Below the pieces are notes generated by a model. It did no database searches, was not told the origin of the DNA, and saw nothing but the letters and a program-made list of their open reading frames with translations. Positions 38,764 through 50,883 of a DNA stretch of 64,000 bases are shown in pieces. The DNA is from Sinotaia quadrata (taxonomy: Eukaryota > Mollusca > Gastropoda > Architaenioglossa > Viviparidae). The translations under genes were made by a program, and so were the position numbers. Position 1 is the first letter of the stretch, and each line of letters starts with the position of its first letter. The stretch is taken from positions 48,368,164 to 48,432,163 of the forward strand of contig CM054177.1 of the NCBI GenBank assembly GCA_028829895.1, in the 5' to 3' direction.

Positions 38764-39315
38764 CAAGTAAACACCATAAAACACATACATATCAAGGCAG
38801 CACGTAAACACCACTGCAACAGATAAACAAGACAGCAGCCACGTAATCATCACTGCAACAGGTAAACACAACTGCAGCATGTAAATATCACCACAACGTG
38901 TAAAACTCACTGCAACATGTAAACAAGAATCCAACACGTAAACATCTCTGCAGCACATAAACATCTCTGCAACAAGTAAACAAAACTGCAACATGTAAAC
39001 TTCACTACAACACGTAAACATTACTGCAACTCATATAAAAGATTTCAGCACGTAAACATCACTGCAGCACATAAAAAGTCAAAGGCATGTAAACATCACT
39101 GCAACACGTAAACAAGACTGCAGCACGTATACCTCACTGGAACACATAAACATCACTACAACAAGTAATGAAGACTGCAACACGTAAACACTATTGCATC
39201 ACGTAAACACCACTGCAACACGTAAACACCACTACATCACGTAAACACCACTACATCACGTAAACACCACTACATCACGTAAACACCACTGCAACACGTA
39301 AACAAGACTGAATCA
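38764..39315. repeat. Minisatellite, about 19 bp unit with GTAAACA core, about 28 copies
   Basis: Unit about CACGTAAACACCACTGCAA. The right end (39,180-39,310) is nearly perfect and the left part is diverged. At least fifteen exact GTAAACA strings, the forkhead-type core, occur in the same orientation. Confidence 0.95.
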
Positions 39316-39404
39316 TTACTGTTGCATTAAATAAGATAGACACTGAAATAGTAACTACTAAAACAATCACAACCCTACCCTCGTTCTACATTATACACTG
39401 GCGG

Positions 39405-39590
39405 ACACAGACAACAAAAAAACGAGATAGTTTCTGGACACGGAACAACTGATCAGACAACAAAAGCGAGATAGTTTCTGGACACGGAACAAGTGATCAG
39501 ACAACAAAAGCGAGATAGTTTCTGGACACGGAACAAGTGATCAGACAACAAAAGCGAGATAGTTTCTGGACACGGAACAAGTGATCATTT
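39405..39590. repeat. Minisatellite, 44 bp unit, 4 copies
   Basis: Unit GGACACGGAACAAGTGATCA then GACAACAAAAGCGAGATAGT and TTCT, nearly identical. Confidence 0.97.
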
Positions 39591-40035
39591 ACTCTTTCAG
39601 TAATCCAAGTATTTGACCGGGGATTAATGTTTAGAAATAGCACAAGTGTTTCAAGATATTTTGTTTTTACATTGCAGAAAGAAAATAGTTTGTCACAAGT
39701 AAAAATTCAAAATTAATTTAATTTACCTAGTTTAACACAAATTTCAAATCATTTAAATTCTAATCTCTCTATTCATTTCAGTTCAGTTCAAGTCACTGTA
39801 GTCCAGTCCAAGCTAGTCTATTTATTTCAACCCAGTCCAGTTTAATTTACTTTAATGTATTCAAAATAATAGTTTCGTTTGATATTAAAATACCTAATAG
39901 AAAATGTATTGCATTTTAAAGTAGCTTTCAAAATGTGATTGAAGATCTGCAAAAAACTTTTAAACATATTGGCAAACACACAAACACACAAGTATGCATG
40001 AACACATAAATATATACACAAGTACACAAACATTA
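39591..40035. other. Unique AT-rich sequence, no gene seen
   Basis: Short CAGTCCAGTTCAAG-like degeneracy near 39,780-39,840 only. Confidence 0.4.
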
Positions 40036-40142
40036 TAGATAGATAGATAGATAGATAGATAGATGGATGGATGGATGGATGGATGGGCGGACGGACATAC
40101 AGACAGACAGAACAGATAGATAGATAGATAGATAGATGATTG
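40036..40142. repeat. (GATA)n / (GGAT)n microsatellite
   Basis: The same tetranucleotide as the TCTA loci on the opposite strand: GATA, GGAT, CAGA then GATA runs. Confidence 0.98.
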
Positions 40143-40585
40143 ATAGTACCGACCAAGGACCCGACTGTAGCAATGAGTAAAACCAATAAAAATAATCAAT
40201 TATTAATATTTTCTGCCAAATGAAATAGGTCAGTAAAGAGAAGACTGAAAAGTTTAAGAATCTCAGGACTGGAACTTGAGAATATGTGTTACCATTGTAA
40301 TAGCCCATCACAAATGGACTGCTGCCAGTATAAACTGCCAGGACAAAATAACTCTGGCACATCTCTAGAGCTCTGCCTTTGTGGTGAGAATCCTTGATCA
40401 AGGTTCTCAACAACATAAAAAACAACATCTACCGGAAGTATAGGGAAAGTTTAAAAGGGAGACAACACATTATTTATAGACAAGAAAGTGTCGACTCTTA
40501 TAGGCACACTATTTCAAAATTAATATAGACAAATTTTACGAATCACTACAATAAACAAAATGTGCAACTGACAATTTAAAATGTG
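40143..40585. other. Unique sequence, no gene supported
   Basis: Minus-strand frames extending from here run into the GATA tract. None is recognisable. Confidence 0.4.
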
Positions 40586-40985
40586 TTTATAAACAATAGA
40601 TGAATTAAAACACTAAGTGTAAATTTAAAATGTGTTCAAACAATAGATGAATTAAAACACTAAGTGTAAATTTAAAACGTGTTCATAAACAATAGATGAA
40701 TTAAAACACTAAGTGTAAATTTAAAACGTGTTCATAAACAATAGATGAATTAAAACACTAAGTGTAAATTTAAAATGTGTTCATAAACAATAGATGAATT
40801 AAAACACTAAGTGTAAATTTAAAATGTGTTCATAAACAATAGATGAATTAAAACACTAAGTGTAAATGTCGTGAATATATTCACTGTCGGATGAATTGAA
40901 AACTACGTGTAAATGTGAAAAAATTCACTATCGGATGAATTGAAATAATAAGTGTGAATGTCATTAATATTTTCACTATTGGACG
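40586..40985. repeat. Minisatellite, 49 bp unit, about 7 copies
   Basis: Unit AAAATGTGTTCATAAACAAT then AGATGAATTAAAACACTAAG and TGTAAATTT. The last two copies diverge (TTCACTATCGGATGAATTGA). Confidence 0.97.
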
Positions 40986-41262
40986 CTAGATTGCAATAGA
41001 ATTCAGACTGAAAAAACTGCGTTGTCCGTCCACTTTTTTTCAAAAGAGAAAATGAATTAGTGAGGACGAAATCCGAGAATGACTGAAAATGCCGGGGGGG
41101 TGGGGGGTGGAGAGTAAATCTAATCATTTGAAAAATAAACCTGTCGGTTCTAGTCCAGTGAGGGTTGAAAACCAGATCATGCAAACTTTATTATCGATTA
41201 TTTAAAGTAATACAGAAAGCCACTTCGTTTATCACGGCTCTGAGCTGTACGCATGTGGAAAT
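40986..41262. other. Unique sequence with a G run near 41,093
   Basis: No coding signal. Confidence 0.4.
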
Positions 41263-41517
41263 AAGAAATTATGCGGTCTTTAAAGATCGTAGTTAAGCAG
41301 AGAAAGATTTGTAGTTAACTTAAGCAGATAAAAGGAAATTATGCGGTCTTTAAAGATCGTAGTTAAGCAGAGAAAGATTTGTAGTTAACTTAAGCAGAGA
41401 AAAGGAAATTATGCGGTCTTTAAAGATCGTAGTTAAGCAGAGAAAGATTTGTAGTTAACTTAAGCAGAGAAAAGGAAATTATGCGGTCTTTAAAGATTCG
41501 TAGTTAACTTAAGCAGA
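41263..41517. repeat. Minisatellite, 70 bp unit, 3.6 copies
   Basis: Unit GGAAATTATGCGGTCTTTAA then AGATCGTAGTTAAGCAGAGA, AAGATTTGTAGTTAACTTAA. Copies are near identical; the last has an internal deletion. Confidence 0.97.
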
Positions 41518-41985
41518 GAGAACGAATTGTGTGTTTGCTTACAATGGAGTTACTGTAGCAAAATTTCACCCGTTGTTTTATTCCAGATAAGATATATACC
41601 TTTGCTGTATATTTTAAATTCTTCAAGAAAAGAAAACAGTTGTTGACAAGCAGTTTTAGATTTTGACTAGTGAGTTATCCAACAACTGATAAAGGTGTGT
41701 GCGGTGACGTATCGATAATCAATGATAACGTACAATAAATTTGTCGCTTTACAATAATGTAACCATAGTAACAGACTAATTGCAGCGACAAAGGTGTATT
41801 ATGTTCAGTATTTATATTTTAGCCTTAACATAACGTGTGTTGAAGTATTTATCGACAGAGCAAACAATATAATTCTACATAAGCAAGAATGAGATAAATT
41901 GCAATTTTCTGGCCTTAACGACTTTTGAGGAAAGAGAACACTGCATGTTTGCCAAATTTGGAAGAACGAACCAAATAATGGTAAA
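41518..41985. other. Unique sequence, no gene seen
   Basis: No array or recognisable frame. Confidence 0.4.
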
Positions 41986-42225
41986 TATGCGTTTATTGTG
42001 TGTTGCAGTGTTTTGCCTCGTGATAATAAACAATATAACATTCAAAACTTAAAGCAGACAAAATTGGCAATTATACATTTGTTGTGTCGTAGTGTTTTGC
42101 CTCACGGTAACAAACAATATAACCATCCAAAAAACCAGAAACCAGATAAAATGTTGTACGTTTATTACGTTATACAGCGTTTTGCCCCATGATAATAAAC
42201 AATATAACCATTCAACCCCCCCCCC
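41986..42225. repeat. Tandem repeat, about 90 bp, 3 copies
   Basis: AGTGTTTTGCCTCGTGATAA then CAAACAATATAACCATTCAA recurs three times, ending in a C run. Confidence 0.85.
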
Positions 42226-42299
42226 CCCCGACAAAAGGACACTATGCCTATATATGTGTATCATTGTTATACTTAGTGAACAGAATGTAATTACATTAT

Positions 42300-42420
42300 T
42301 CCGACTCAGAAAACAGGAAAAAATAGGATTATAAGAATAAAGCGCCCAGTGCAGAAGTTAAAAAATAAGATTGTAGGAATAAAGCGCTCAATGCTGAAGT
42401 GAAAATCTCGCTGTTACAAA
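42300..42420. repeat. Short direct duplication, about 55 bp
   Basis: AATAGGATTATAAGAATAAA then GCGCCCAGTGCAGAAGT recurs once, diverged. Confidence 0.8.
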
Positions 42421-42424
42421 GAAT

Positions 42425-42755
42425 ACTCATTCACATTGAATGCGTAGTGTCTTTCTTTCATTATCGTCACATTCACAATGATATGGTAGGGTATTTTACA
42501 CTCTGACGTACATTCACATTGAAGTGGCAGTGAAATTTCACACTGTCGCACATTCACAATGAATTGGCAATGAATGTCTCATACTGACGCCACAATCATA
42601 GTGAACTGTCATGACATTTTCATTCTGATGCCACATTCTTAGTTAATTGGCAATGTCATTCTCACACTGTCACCAGATTCAGAGTAAACTCTCAGTGTCA
42701 TTCACACACTGTCAACACAGTCAAAGTAAACTCTCAGTGTCATTCTCACACTAGG
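42425..42755. repeat. Degenerate CATTCACACTGTC tandem region
   Basis: Units of about 45-60 bp around CTCAGTGTCATTCTCACACT. The last two units are well conserved. Confidence 0.75.
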
Positions 42756-43421
42756 TGGTAGAACCGTTAAATAAAAATAGCCCCTATGCGTATATCTAGT
42801 GGAGAACTTTGCTAAAGAGTGCAAAATAAAAAAAACAACAAAAGAAAACAGACAACTGTTTTAAAACTATTTACAAACATGAATTTACAACGATTACATG
42901 TAATTAATATATTCCTGCAACAGGTTGCAAAACTGTAATGTGGGTTACTGATAAGAAAATCAGTAATTTACGTTAGTATGAAATGTATGATTGAGCGGTA
43001 AATCCGCATAGCACACACTTATGATGACGTCACTGGAATGGTAAGAGGAAGAAAGAATGTAAACATCATATAGGGTTCTGGCAGCGGTAGGGGGTTATAG
43101 TGTGCCTTCTTGTGAGCTTTTAACGCCTGTTCACAAAGACAGTGGGCCGCAATAATAACACAATATGTGATAATTAATCATCCTCATCATTGTGAACACT
43201 TAGCGGTGGAAGAGTGAACAACTTGTGCATATTTTTAAAAACCATCATCAATAAGAGCACACATACACATTAGAACATGAAGCATTACGGCAGTAGCTTA
43301 TATGCATTATACATAGCATTAACGTACAGACACATAAACACACTCACTTATGCATAAACTCACACACACAGATAGATACACAAAAGTACACAAACATTGA
43401 GGATAGATTCATTGTAGATAG
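42756..43421. other. Unique sequence, no gene seen
   Basis: Single-copy, CA-rich toward the right end. Confidence 0.4.
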
Positions 43422-43792
43422 TGTGACACCTCTGGGCACCCTTCATTCGTTATGATTATTATTTATTAATTAACAACACAATAATTAATTACAAGTGATC
43501 AAGAAACTTAATATATAGTTATTAATAATTCTCCCACAAAAAACAACATTTTTCTCACTTGACGGATTATAAAAGTGTCGTAAAACTCTATCTTTACACA
43601 ATATTAAGGTAGACGTTTGACTGTCGTATACTATTTCTGCAGGTGTAAACTTCTTAATGAAGGATTAATAAAAATCAAATCCGTCTTTTATTTATATTTC
43701 ACTAGCACCCATCCACTCACTATTACTCCAATAAGTTTTAATATATGTGCAAGAGTGATAATAAATTTGACAATATATTTATTAAATCAACA
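43422..43792 (+). mobile_element. Dispersed LTR-like repeat, copy B
   Basis: The 371-bp copy starts TGTGACACCTCTGGGCACCC and ends TTATTAAATCAACA, in the same orientation as copy C. The TG...CA ends and constant length fit a solo long terminal repeat, but I find no convincing 4-6 bp target duplication (flanks GATAG and ATCAA), so a solo LTR is only the favoured reading. No internal retroelement genes lie nearby. Confidence 0.65.
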
Positions 43793-44135
43793 ATCAATGG
43801 CTTTCTTTTAAAGAAACATTGATAGCCTTTTCTCATTGCTCATTCTTGTTGTAAACTTGTGAATACAGAAACACAAATGATGGCAAGACAGATACCACTC
43901 AAAGGGAGAAAAATCTTTCAATTTAACTTGCACTACCGGTAGGAGGCAGTCTAAACTAATGTGCAACGTGAGACAATTTTGCTCACAGATCAAGTTTGGA
44001 TCGAACGCGCTTTTCACTGTTACTTTCACTTTCAAAATTACGTTTTGTTTAGCATCTTTAATCTAGGCTTGATATGAAATTAGATCTAAGAGAAAAACAG
44101 GAGGGCATACGTAACAATACCCCAAATATCAGAGA
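43793..44135. other. Unique sequence, no gene seen
   Basis: A 75-codon minus frame at 43808-44035 is unrecognisable. Confidence 0.4.
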
Positions 44136-44138
44136 AAG

Positions 44139-44412
44139 GACACTTACGTCAAGCGGAACAATACAGGTATTAGTGAGAGGACACTTACGTCAAGCGGAAA
44201 AATACAGGTATTAGTGAGAGGACACTTACGTCAAGCGGAAAAATACAGGTATTAGTGAGAGGACACTTACGTCAAGCGGAAAAATATAGGTATTAGTGAG
44301 AGGACACTTACGTCAAGCGGAACAATACAGGTATTAGTGAGAGGACACTTACGTCAAGCAGAACAATACAGGTATTAGTGAGAGGACACTTACGTCAAGC
44401 GGAACAATACAT
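44139..44412. repeat. Minisatellite, 41 bp unit with TTACGTCA motif, 7 copies
   Basis: Unit GGACACTTACGTCAAGCGGA then ACAATACAGGTATTAGTGAG and A. Each copy contains TTACGTCA, a CRE/ATF-like octamer. Copies are nearly identical. Confidence 0.97.
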
Positions 44413-45440
44413 GTGTTGGAGAAAGGGCATATATGTCGAGCGTAGCAATACGAATATTAATGTCAAGACATAGAGGGCGTGCGCAATAAAAGTAATATTA
44501 GAAAAAAAAACCCATTGAAGTCGAGCTTAAAAATACATACAAACTCTAAAAATATGCATACTAGATTAAAAAGTCAGCAATATAAAATCAATCAATCAAT
44601 CCATCTAGGCCTACATCACCTTTCCTACAAGCAACAAACAGACATGTAAATAGTTTATTTTCATTGAAAGAAGATAGTCCCTCCACTCATACATTCAATA
44701 ACACCCACTTAGCTTACACTGAAAAAAAGATAGTCCCTCCATCCACACAATAACACCCACATAGCTTACACTGAGAGAAGATAGTCTATCCATAACACAA
44801 ACTAATGTCGTCACTCACAATACACACCAGCCACTCATCACTTAAGGCTGACCGCTTAGCAATGTATTGCTTCACGCAGTTCACAACCCTCTTGTCTCCC
44901 TCACAATTGCCTCCCATTCACTCACAAACACTGAGGACTTGCATCTCACAGACACTTCATCTCACAACAGTTTGGCTGGTTACACTCTTTCCTCACAGTC
45001 AACATCCAAAACAGATTATCAATTTCTTTTCACGCGTCATACTCAAGGGAAATCACCAGTACACGTGACATATAATTGGAGATCTATTAGCATAGTTTTG
45101 TCAACTTTGAAGCACAATTTAAATTTTTTCTCACAACAATTCTCTCTGTCACGCACGCACGCACGCACGCACACGATATATAATTAGTGATCTGTTTCCT
45201 AACATTTGACTTGCCGCTGAGAATGTAAGTATTTTTACCGTCTTGTTTTACTAGTACACTACTCACCTTTCCATGTTATTAGAAACTCTATCTCGTGAAC
45301 AATCTTGTTTCTCTCATACAAAACATCTGCTTTCCTTGTCATTTCATTAGACATTCTTATTCCCTATTCCTCCCATCCCGCCATAGAGCATTGTCAGAGA
45401 TGAATATTTTACAACACAATCCATGTTTTCTTTCCTCTCA
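44413..45440. other. 1 kb mostly unique sequence, no gene supported
   Basis: It contains a three-copy degenerate GAAGATAGTCCCTCCA repeat at 44,665-44,795 and (CGCA)n at 45,153-45,173. Frames at 44805-45187 are Ser/Thr/His-rich without known motifs. Confidence 0.4.
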
Positions 45441-45443
45441 CTC

Positions 45444-45735
45444 TACAACCAACCAACCAACCAACGAACCAACCAACCAACGCAACCAACCAGCCAAACC
45501 AACCAACCAACCAACCAACCAACCAACCAAACAGCCAACCAACCAACGAACCAAACAACCAACCAACGCAACCAACCAACCAACCAACCAACCAACCAAC
45601 CAACCAGCGAACCAACCAACCAACCAACGAACCAACCAACGCAACCAGCCAAACCAACCAACCAACCAACCAACCAACCAGCCAAACCAACCAACCAACC
45701 AACCAACCCACCCAACCAACCAACCAACCAACCCG
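45444..45735. repeat. (CCAA)n microsatellite, about 290 bp
   Basis: CCAA units with scattered CGAACC, CGCAACC and CAGCC interruptions. Pro-Thr-Asn-Gln frames on the plus strand and Trp-Leu-Val-Gly frames on the minus strand are produced by the tetranucleotide. Confidence 0.98.
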
Positions 45736-46395
45736 CACCAATGTGAACTACTATTGCAATAAGAACACGTGAACATCACCATGTTACAAGTCAAAGCATG
45801 TCATGATTATGCAGCAAACAAATATCAAAAATAAAATTCCATTCCACGAAAATGTTCAATACAATTGCAACAAATATAAAACGAAATGTATAGAATCAGA
45901 TCAACAACAAACAGAACATTTACTAACGTGCATGTACTCCCTCAAAAAGGATCAACTTCTGAAAAAGCCATTTGTCACTCTGTACAAAACTAAATATTTC
46001 TTCATCATGCACATCATTATAAGACAATCATTTACTTTTCTGTACAAAACTAAATACAAATCCTCATCATGCACAACACAATAAAACAATCACTTACTCT
46101 TCTGTACAAAACTAAATACAAATTCGACGACTGAATATGTAGCAGATTTTAAGTACAGCTTTACTTTTTTCAGACAATTTATTACAGAGGGATGGTTACG
46201 GCTTTAACGATTACAAAATATATATATTTAACAAGCCAGCCAGCGTTTACACAGAAATACATATACGAGCTCGAATATCTGTCTAAAAGATTTTGATTAT
46301 ATTCCGACATTAAAAAATAAAAATAAAACAAGCAATAAACCTGCATGACATTTTCATTTTACTCTACTGCCAGTTTATTTCCTTTCGCAAATGTG
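45736..46395. other. Unique sequence with a short three-copy repeat
   Basis: CTGTACAAAACTAAATACAA recurs at about 45,980, 46,040 and 46,102 in units of about 60 bp. No gene. Confidence 0.45.
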
Positions 46396-46399
46396 TTAT

Positions 46400-47300
46400 T
46401 GATTTGTAACTTCATGCAAATGAGCTAATGTGTTCCTTTAGGCAAATTTATTACTTTATTTTAATGTGTGTTTCATGCTAATGTTATACTTCAGGCAAAT
46501 TTACTCTTCATTTTAATTTTGTATTTCATATGAACATTTTCCTTATGTAAATTTATTACCCATTTAAAATAAATATCATGCACATTTGTTACTTTAGGTA
46601 AATTTCTTACTTCATTTTAATTTGTATTTCAATTTAATTTGTTACTTCATTTAATTTGTATTTCATATTATAATACTTGAGGTAAATGTATTACTTCATT
46701 TTATATTGTATTTCGTGCTAATGTGTTATTTTCGGCAAATTTATTTCTTCATTTTAATTTGTATTTCACAATAATGTGTTAATTTAGGCAAATTTGTTAC
46801 TTCATTTTCCTTTGTATTTCATGCTAATATATTGTTTTTGGCAAATTTCTTATTTTATTTTCCTTTGTATTTCATGCTGTGTTACTTTAGGCATATTTGT
46901 TACTTCATTTTAATGTGAATTTCATGTTAATTTGTTACTTTAGTCCTTATTTCATTTTCATTTGTTTTTCATCCTAATATGTTGCTTTAGCTAAATTTGT
47001 TACCTCATTTTAATTTGTATTTCATACTAATTTGTTACTTTAGGCAAATTTGTTATTTCAGGTTAATTTGTTACTTTAGACAAAATACTCCATGTTGATA
47101 TGTACATTTCGTGTACATTTGTGTATTCATAAAACTTTGTTTCTTCATTTTGATTTGTGTCTTATTATATATCAGTTACTTTAAATAATTTCTCTTCCTT
47201 CATATCAATTTGTAACTTCACCCTGATTTGCTTCTTCAGGTAAATTTAATACTTTATTGTTACTTCAATGTTGCTCCATGCTGATTTATTTCTTCACTGT
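46400..47300. repeat. Long degenerate array, about 45-50 bp unit, about 18 copies
   Basis: Diverged units on CAAATTTGTTACTTCATTTT then AATTTGTATTTCATGCTAAT and GTGTTACTTTAGG. Heavy divergence suggests an old array that is no longer homogenised. Confidence 0.9.
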
Positions 47301-48030
47301 AACTTTTTAGTGCTTGTAAATTTGTCTTTATGCTGAGCTGTGTATTCATGTTAATTTTTTCACTATTACTTAACAATTTCCTCTTTTCTTAGTTAACGCC
47401 ATATCGTGCCAGGTATGTTTCATCAAGTGCCAAAGTTTTTAGTTTAAGACATATTCTCTATTTACATATTTCGACAGTTACTTATTTCATTTTGCGAATT
47501 CTTGATTATTGCCTAATTAGAGGGGATGGGGGCTGAGTCACAAAGAAATTTAGGCTTGGGAAGAGAAGAACCCTTCCCCCCCCCCTCCCGAAAGTGGCTG
47601 GCCAGTAAGCCGGGAAATTTTAGTTGTAATTTTTAAAATATAATAATTATTTTTACAATGTAAAAATCTTTCACTCTAGGCCGGCCGGCATGGAGCTAAC
47701 AGCTATAGGCTTACTACATCCGTGTTACTTCATGCAATGAAAGAAATGTGTCAGTTTTTAAAATAGTATGTGTATGTATTAATTTCACAACAAGAATTTA
47801 AATCCAAAGAATATGCAACCCACTGATTATTTCTTGATATTTTATCATTTTACGACATTTTTAATTTAAAAGCCTACTCTCAATTTCACACCTACTACTG
47901 ATTTCATTTAAAGTTTTATTTTACTATTTTTATTTCTTTAATTTTCTTTCTATTAATCCCATGCAACTTTAAACTCACGTTTCTTTCCTTTCTATACTCT
48001 ATGTTTGACGTTTTATGGAATAAATTAATT
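47301..48030. other. Unique AT-rich sequence, no gene seen
   Basis: C run near 47,576; nothing else notable. Confidence 0.4.
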
Positions 48031-48303
48031 TATCCTGATTTCAGTGACAGTTATGTATACTTTAATTTATCCTGATTTCAGTGACAGTTATGTATACTTT
48101 AATTTATCCTGATTTCAGTGACAGTTATGTATACTTTAATTTATCCTGATTTCAGTGACAGTTATGTATACTTTAATTTATCCTGATTTCAGCGACAATT
48201 ATGTATACTTTAATTTATCCTGATTTCAGTGACAGTTATGTATACTTTAATTTATCCTGATTTCAGCGACAATTATGTATACTTCAATTTATCCTGATTT
48301 CAT
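48031..48303. repeat. Minisatellite, 37 bp unit, about 7 copies
   Basis: Unit TTTAATTTATCCTGATTTCA then GTGACAGTTATGTATAC. A CGACAATT variant marks copies five and seven. Confidence 0.97.
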
Positions 48304-48528
48304 AGACTTGATGCAATTCGGATTTTATTTCAATTGTTGATATAACGCTCTTTATTTTATGTCATACCAGATTTTGATTTAACATCCATTCTTTACGTAC
48401 TTCGTTGTAAATTTTAATTTCCAAATTAAATTATTTTACTGTACAAATGAATATTCAGTTTTAATGTGGACACTGATTTATAGTTTTCTCCATGGATTTC
48501 TAGTAACATGATCAATGTATCAAACTGT
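48304..48528. other. Unique AT-rich spacer, no gene seen
   Basis: No array or coding signal. Confidence 0.4.
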
Positions 48529-50285
48529 CCGCATTCTGTGACCCAAATCTCTCACAGTCAGATTACTGTCTGCAGTCTGTGACCCAAATCTCCCACAGTC
48601 AGATTACTGTCCGCAAATTGTGACCCAAATATCTCACAGTCAGATTACTGTCTGCAGTCTGTGAATCAAATCTCCTACATTCAGAATGTTGTCCACAGTA
48701 TGTGACCCAATTCTCTCAAACTCAATCCAATTCCCTACAGTCAAAATTTTGTACGCAGTCTGTGACCAATTTCCCTCCATTCAGAATGTTGTCTGAAGTC
48801 TGTGACCCAATTCCCTCAGTCAGAATGTTGTCCACAATCTGTGACCCAATTCTCTCACGCTCTGAAAATTATGCACAGTCTGTAACCCAATTCTCTCACG
48901 CTCTGAAAATTATGCGCAGTCTGTGACCCATTTCTATCACTCACACAATGTTGTCCGCAGTCTGTGACCCAATTCTCTTAATTTAGATTGTTGTTCGCAG
49001 TCTGTGACCCAATTCTCTCTCACTCGAACGTTGTCAACAGCCTATGACTCAAGTGTTTCAGACTCAGAATATTGTGCGTACTGTGATCCTATTCTCCCAA
49101 AGTCAGATTGTTGTCCGCAGTAGTGACCCAATTATATAACTCACACAATGTTGTCAACAGTATGTGACCTAATTCTCTCACACTCATAATGTTGTCCACA
49201 GTCATGACCCAATTCCCTCACATCAGATTGCTGTCAACAGTGTGTGACAAATCTTATCACACTTAGAATATTGTCCACAGTCTGTGACCCAATTCTCTCC
49301 CACTCATAATGTTGTCCACAGTCATTGACCCAATTCCCTCAGGCTCAGAATATTGTGCGCACTCTGTGACCCTATTCCCCCCAAAGTCAGAATGTTATCT
49401 GCAGTCTGTGACTCAATTCCTTCACACTCAGAATGTTGTGTGCAGTCTGTGACCCGTTTCCCTCACATTCATAATGTTGTCAGCAGTTGTGACCCAATTC
49501 TCTCACACTCAGAATGTTGTCCACAGAATGTGACCCAATTTCATCACAAGCATAATGTTGTTCTCAATCTGTGACCCAATTTTCTCGCACTTAGAAATTT
49601 ATGCGTTATCTGTGACCCATTTCTCTCACACTCAAAATGTTGTCCGCAGTCTGTGACCCAATTCCCTCGCAAAAGATTTTTTCCGCAGTCTGTGACCCAA
49701 TTCTACCACTCTCAGTGTTGTCCACAGTACGCGACCTAATTCTCTCACACTCATAATGTTGTCCACAGTCATGACCCAATTCCCTCACATCAGATTGCTG
49801 TCTGCAGTGTGTGACAAATCTTATCACACTTAGAATATTGTCCACAGTCTGTGACCCAATTCCGTCAGACTCAGAATGTTGTCCGCAGTCTGTGACCCAA
49901 TTCCGTCACACTCAGAATGTTGTCCGCAGCCGTGATTCAATTCATGACATTCATAATGTCTGCACTTTGTGACCCAATTCTCTCACACTCAGAATGTTGT
50001 CTGCAGTCTGTGACCCAATTCTCTCATACTCATAAAGTTATGCGCGGTCAGTGACCCAACTCTCTCACACTCAGGATATACCCGCAGTTAGTGACCCAAT
50101 TCCCTCACACCAGAATGTTGTCCACAGTCTGAGACCCGTTTCCCTCACACTCAGAAAGTTATACGCAGTCTGTAACCTAATTGTATCACTCAGAATATTG
50201 CCCACAGTCTGTGACCCAATTCTCTCAGAGTGTTGTCCGCAGTCTGTGACCCAATTCCCTTAGACTCAGAATATTGTGAGCACTC
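48529..50285. repeat. Largest array: degenerate about 41 bp unit, about 42 copies
   Basis: Consensus CAGTCTGTGACCCAATTCTC then TCACACTCAGAATGTTGTCC. Almost every copy differs by substitutions or small indels. A block near 49,140-49,260 recurs near 49,710-49,840, showing segmental duplication within the array. Short frames are artefacts. Confidence 0.97.
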
Positions 50286-50570
50286 TGTGACATACATCTG
50301 CAAGTCATGACCCAAATACCTAATTTCCTCAAACAATCATATATACGTTATGATCCAAATACCAATTCCCTAAACGCTCACGGCAAGCCAAGACTCAATT
50401 CCCTTTATCATAAACGCTCACGGCAAGCCAAGACTCAATTCCCTTTATCATAAACGTTCACCTGCAAGCCATGACCCATATACCGAACGTCATAAATGCT
50501 CATTACAAGACATAATCTAAATACCTTACGCCCTAAATGATCACTGCCCGCCGTGACCCAACTGTCTTTT
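50286..50570. repeat. Degenerate CGGCAAGCCAAGACTCAATT repeats
   Basis: Two exact 42-bp copies with ATAAACGCTCACGGCAAGCC at about 50,372-50,455, plus diverged neighbours. Confidence 0.85.
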
Positions 50571-50883
50571 GCCTATAAAGCACTTCTTCTGCAAGTCTGC
50601 AAATTCAGGGATGTAATAAGTATCAGATGCAAGAATTTTATGTGTAAGGCAACATTTAGTTTTGCCTTTCCAAAGTAATCATTACACTCAGTCATCTTCA
50701 TTTTCGACCTGTAGCTAGAGGTAAATTAAAATACAAGAAACGCACAGACAAACAAGAAAATAAAAGGTTTGCCTAAATCACACAGCAAACAGCATTCACA
50801 GCTCCAGTATAGAGTAATGGTCAAGTGGGAATTTGTTATATCCTAAAAAAGTAACGGTTTCTGTATCGTTGCGCGAACTACAG
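50571..50883. other. Unique sequence, no gene seen
   Basis: Spacer between two large arrays. Confidence 0.4.

Noticed and set aside
38398..39021. 207-codon minus-strand frame as a gene
   Set aside because: It is the longest frame in the window but spans two minisatellites (24 bp and 19 bp units) and has no known motif.
43422..43792. Calling the dispersed family a proven LTR retrotransposon
   Set aside because: No target-site duplication, paired LTRs or gag-pol sequence is visible here, so only an LTR-like label is justified.
45295..45794. Long Pro-Thr-Asn-Gln frames (plus) and Trp-Leu-Val-Gly frames (minus)
   Set aside because: They are direct translations of a (CCAA)n microsatellite and are open in several frames on both strands.
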